Below, in pieces: positions 63,081-64,000 of a stretch of DNA of 64,000 nucleotides. How positions within the stretch are numbered: the first letter of the stretch is position 1; each line of letters opens with the position of its first letter. The notes below the pieces were generated by a model that ran no database searches, was not told the DNA's origin, and saw only the letters and a list, made by a program, of their open reading frames with translations. The stretch is from an uncultured Eubacterium sp. Lineage in GTDB: Bacteria; Bacillota; Clostridia; Oscillospirales; Acutalibacteraceae. The stretch is taken from the NCBI GenBank assembly GCA_900539325.1, contig UQCC01000008.1, positions 1 to 64,000 of the forward strand, in the 5' to 3' direction. The translations under genes were made by a program, and so were the position numbers.

Positions 63081-63118
63081 AAAAAAGCGTTACGGTTTTG
63101 TTGCCGCAACGCTTTTTG
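63081..63118 (+). terminator. Terminator of the ECF S component gene
   Basis: AAAAAGCGTT and CGG pair with CCG and AACGCTTTTT, with one mismatch. A strong T-tract follows. Confidence 0.88.
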
Positions 63119-63165
63119 TTTGTGTCAGTTTTATATTTATATACATATTATAGTATGTAAGATTA

Positions 63166-63227
63166 CAGGCAAAAACGGTGTGACGGTGCATTAAAACTGC
63201 CTTGAACAGCCGTCAATTACCTGCCTG
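63166..63227. repeat. Nested inverted repeat after the sigma-like gene
   Basis: CAGGCA (63166-63171) pairs with TGCCTG (63222-63227). Inside it GACGG (63182-63186) pairs with CCGTC (63210-63214). It lies directly after the stop codon at 63229 on the minus strand, without a clear T-tract. Confidence 0.4.
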
Positions 63228-63228
63228 A

Positions 63229-63558
63229 TTATATAGAATTTGCAAGTCTGTCGTATTCATCAATCGCTTTTGACAACGCTATGTAACAATAACCGAGAGA
63301 GTTGTTCATCTTTTCCTTTGCCGATGAAATGTGGCGGGAAACCGTCGGTTGTGACAGCTTGAGCAAATTTGCGATTTCTGCCTGAGTTTTGTGATTTTCA
63401 TATCTGTATCTGAGGCACACGCTTTGCATAGGCGTCAATTCCTCCTGCATAATTATAGGCAAAACGGTTGAAAAAGCCTTTTTCTTTGCCTTTTCCTTGT
63501 CCATTCCCTCAACTGTGGAATAGTCCTCGTAATAGTAATTATTAATAAAATCTATCAT
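63229..63558 (-). CDS. Small sigma-70 region-4-like DNA-binding protein
   Basis: A 109-residue protein starting at ATG 63558, with GAGGAGG 12 nt upstream. A charged N-terminal half is followed by a helix-turn-helix like sigma region 4 (LTPMQSVCLRYRYENHKTQ, then EIANLLKLSQPTVSRHISSA). There is no sigma region 2, so it is not a complete sigma factor. It resembles ArpU/positive-control-type phage or mobile-element regulators. Its ribosome-binding site and start lie inside the end of the upstream 74-residue gene (17-bp overlap), so the two are translationally coupled. An SOS-type palindrome lies upstream of the pair. Confidence 0.75.
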   Translation of the reverse strand: MIDFINNYYYEDYSTVEGMDKEKAKKKAFSTVLPIIMQEELTPMQSVCLRYRYENHKTQAEIANLLKLSQPTVSRHISSAKEKMNNSLGYCYIALSKAIDEYDRLANSI

Positions 63559-63766
63559 TGTTGTTGTCCTCCTCATAATATCCAAAAAGCATTGATGCCG
63601 TTCTTCTGCATTCACAAGCCATATCGTAATATATTTTAATTTTTCTTCTCAGCGTTACAAGGTCTTCGCCGCGATATACGCAAAGTAACGGTTTCATTGC
63701 GTCAAGTCTTGCACTCAAAACCTTGTATTGCTGCTCATATTCATGAGCCAATTCATTAATTGTCAT
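63542..63766 (-). CDS. Small coiled-coil-like protein coupled to the sigma-like gene
   Basis: A 74-residue protein. MTINELAHEYEQQYKVLSAR and a later basic stretch (LRRKIKIYYDMACECRRTA) suggest helical, coiled-coil-like structure. It ends with an acidic DNNNDRFY. GAAGGG lies before the ATG at 63766. It overlaps the sigma-like gene by 17 bp and is presumably its partner. I do not recognise a family. Confidence 0.65.
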   Translation of the reverse strand: MTINELAHEYEQQYKVLSARLDAMKPLLCVYRGEDLVTLRRKIKIYYDMACECRRTASMLFGYYEEDNNNDRFY

Positions 63767-63836
63767 CCTATGCCCTTCTTTCTTTTAAACTTCAAATCGA
63801 CTTGAGTGGTTCGTCAATTTATGACAAATGCACTAC

Positions 63837-63850
63837 CGAACTTATGTTCG
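63837..63850. promoter_or_regulatory. SOS-box-like (LexA) palindrome
   Basis: CGAACTTATGTTCG is a perfect palindrome of the form CGAAC, four bases, GTTCG, matching Gram-positive LexA/DinR boxes. It lies about 70 bp upstream of the 74-residue gene and may also serve a gene beyond the right edge. Confidence 0.65.
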
Positions 63851-63881
63851 TTTTTTGCCGTTGTCTAATGCTTATATTAGT

Positions 63882-63894
63882 CGAACATTTGTAT
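63882..63894. promoter_or_regulatory. Second, weaker SOS-type half-palindrome
   Basis: CGAACATTTGTAT has a good left half and an imperfect right half, 45 bp from the perfect box. The rest of 63767-64000 is A+T-rich; a TTGTCT/AGACAA palindrome at 63972-63989 is near the edge and no gene is seen. Confidence 0.4.
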
Positions 63895-64000
63895 TGTGTC
63901 AATATTTTTTGAAAAAAAAGTCCAAAAAACTTCTCGACATAAATCGACAATGGGTACAAAAACCGTTGTTTTTGTCTATTAAAAGACAACAATTTAATTT

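Overview
The window looks like chromosomal DNA from a low-to-moderate G+C, spore-forming Clostridia member, most likely an Oscillospiraceae/Ruminococcaceae-type gut or rumen anaerobe. Supporting evidence: SpoVT, a SleB-type cortex hydrolase, pyruvate phosphate dikinase, two ECF S components (one behind an FMN riboswitch), AGGAGG ribosome-binding sites, and large secreted proteins with cohesin-like and dockerin modules. I saw no rRNA, tRNA, CRISPR array or insertion sequence. Species cannot be fixed from the sequence alone.

Layout. 1-2.1 kb: an A+T-rich pair of surface proteins built from one repeated beta-type module. 2.2-16.3 kb: housekeeping genes (ppdK, glmU, a VanW-domain lipoprotein, a MATE exporter, pyrG, a DUF1846 protein, FMN riboswitch plus ribU, rsmE, an OGG-type glycosylase, a small membrane protein, a SleB-type hydrolase). 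16.3-22 kb: a divergent catabolic locus. On the minus strand are a class III aminotransferase and a two-domain class II aldolase. On the plus strand are a TetR regulator and an FGGY sugar kinase. Three matching 16-bp operators (GTGAR, six bases, CTCAC) sit at or just after the two divergent promoters, so the locus reads as one regulon with an unknown substrate. 22-24.1 kb: a candidate undescribed RiPP-type system. It has a radical SAM/SPASM maturase, a Thr/Lys-rich lipoprotein and a 33-residue GTG-start peptide. The lipoprotein and the peptide end in the same C-terminal motif, D-L-P-P-x-F-D. 24.1-42 kb: secreted proteins, namely a cohesin-like protein, a cohesin-like plus dockerin protein, a 1998-residue dockerin protein, and a divergent 2555-residue repeat protein with a structured leader. 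42-46.4 kb: a pyrophosphatase-like/Nudix fusion, a small membrane protein, a nucleotidyltransferase-fold protein and a membrane-anchored GH27 enzyme with a domain inserted in its barrel. 46.5-64 kb: YczE-like membrane protein, SpoVT, AIM24-like protein, acyl-CoA ligase, CDF transporter, MurI, PutP-like symporter, MntR-like regulator, YmdB-like phosphodiesterase, an orphan peptide-binding lipoprotein, the conserved yloU-yloV(fakA)-recG block, a PHP phosphoesterase, an ECF S component, and a two-gene sigma-region-4-like operon behind a palindromic SOS-type box.

The most notable signals are the peptide/lipoprotein/radical SAM set with a shared C-terminus and the three-operator kinase-aldolase-aminotransferase regulon. 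Smaller repeats recur at convergent gene ends (about 8.94 and 16.50 kb). All identities come from motif recognition by eye; no database search was run.
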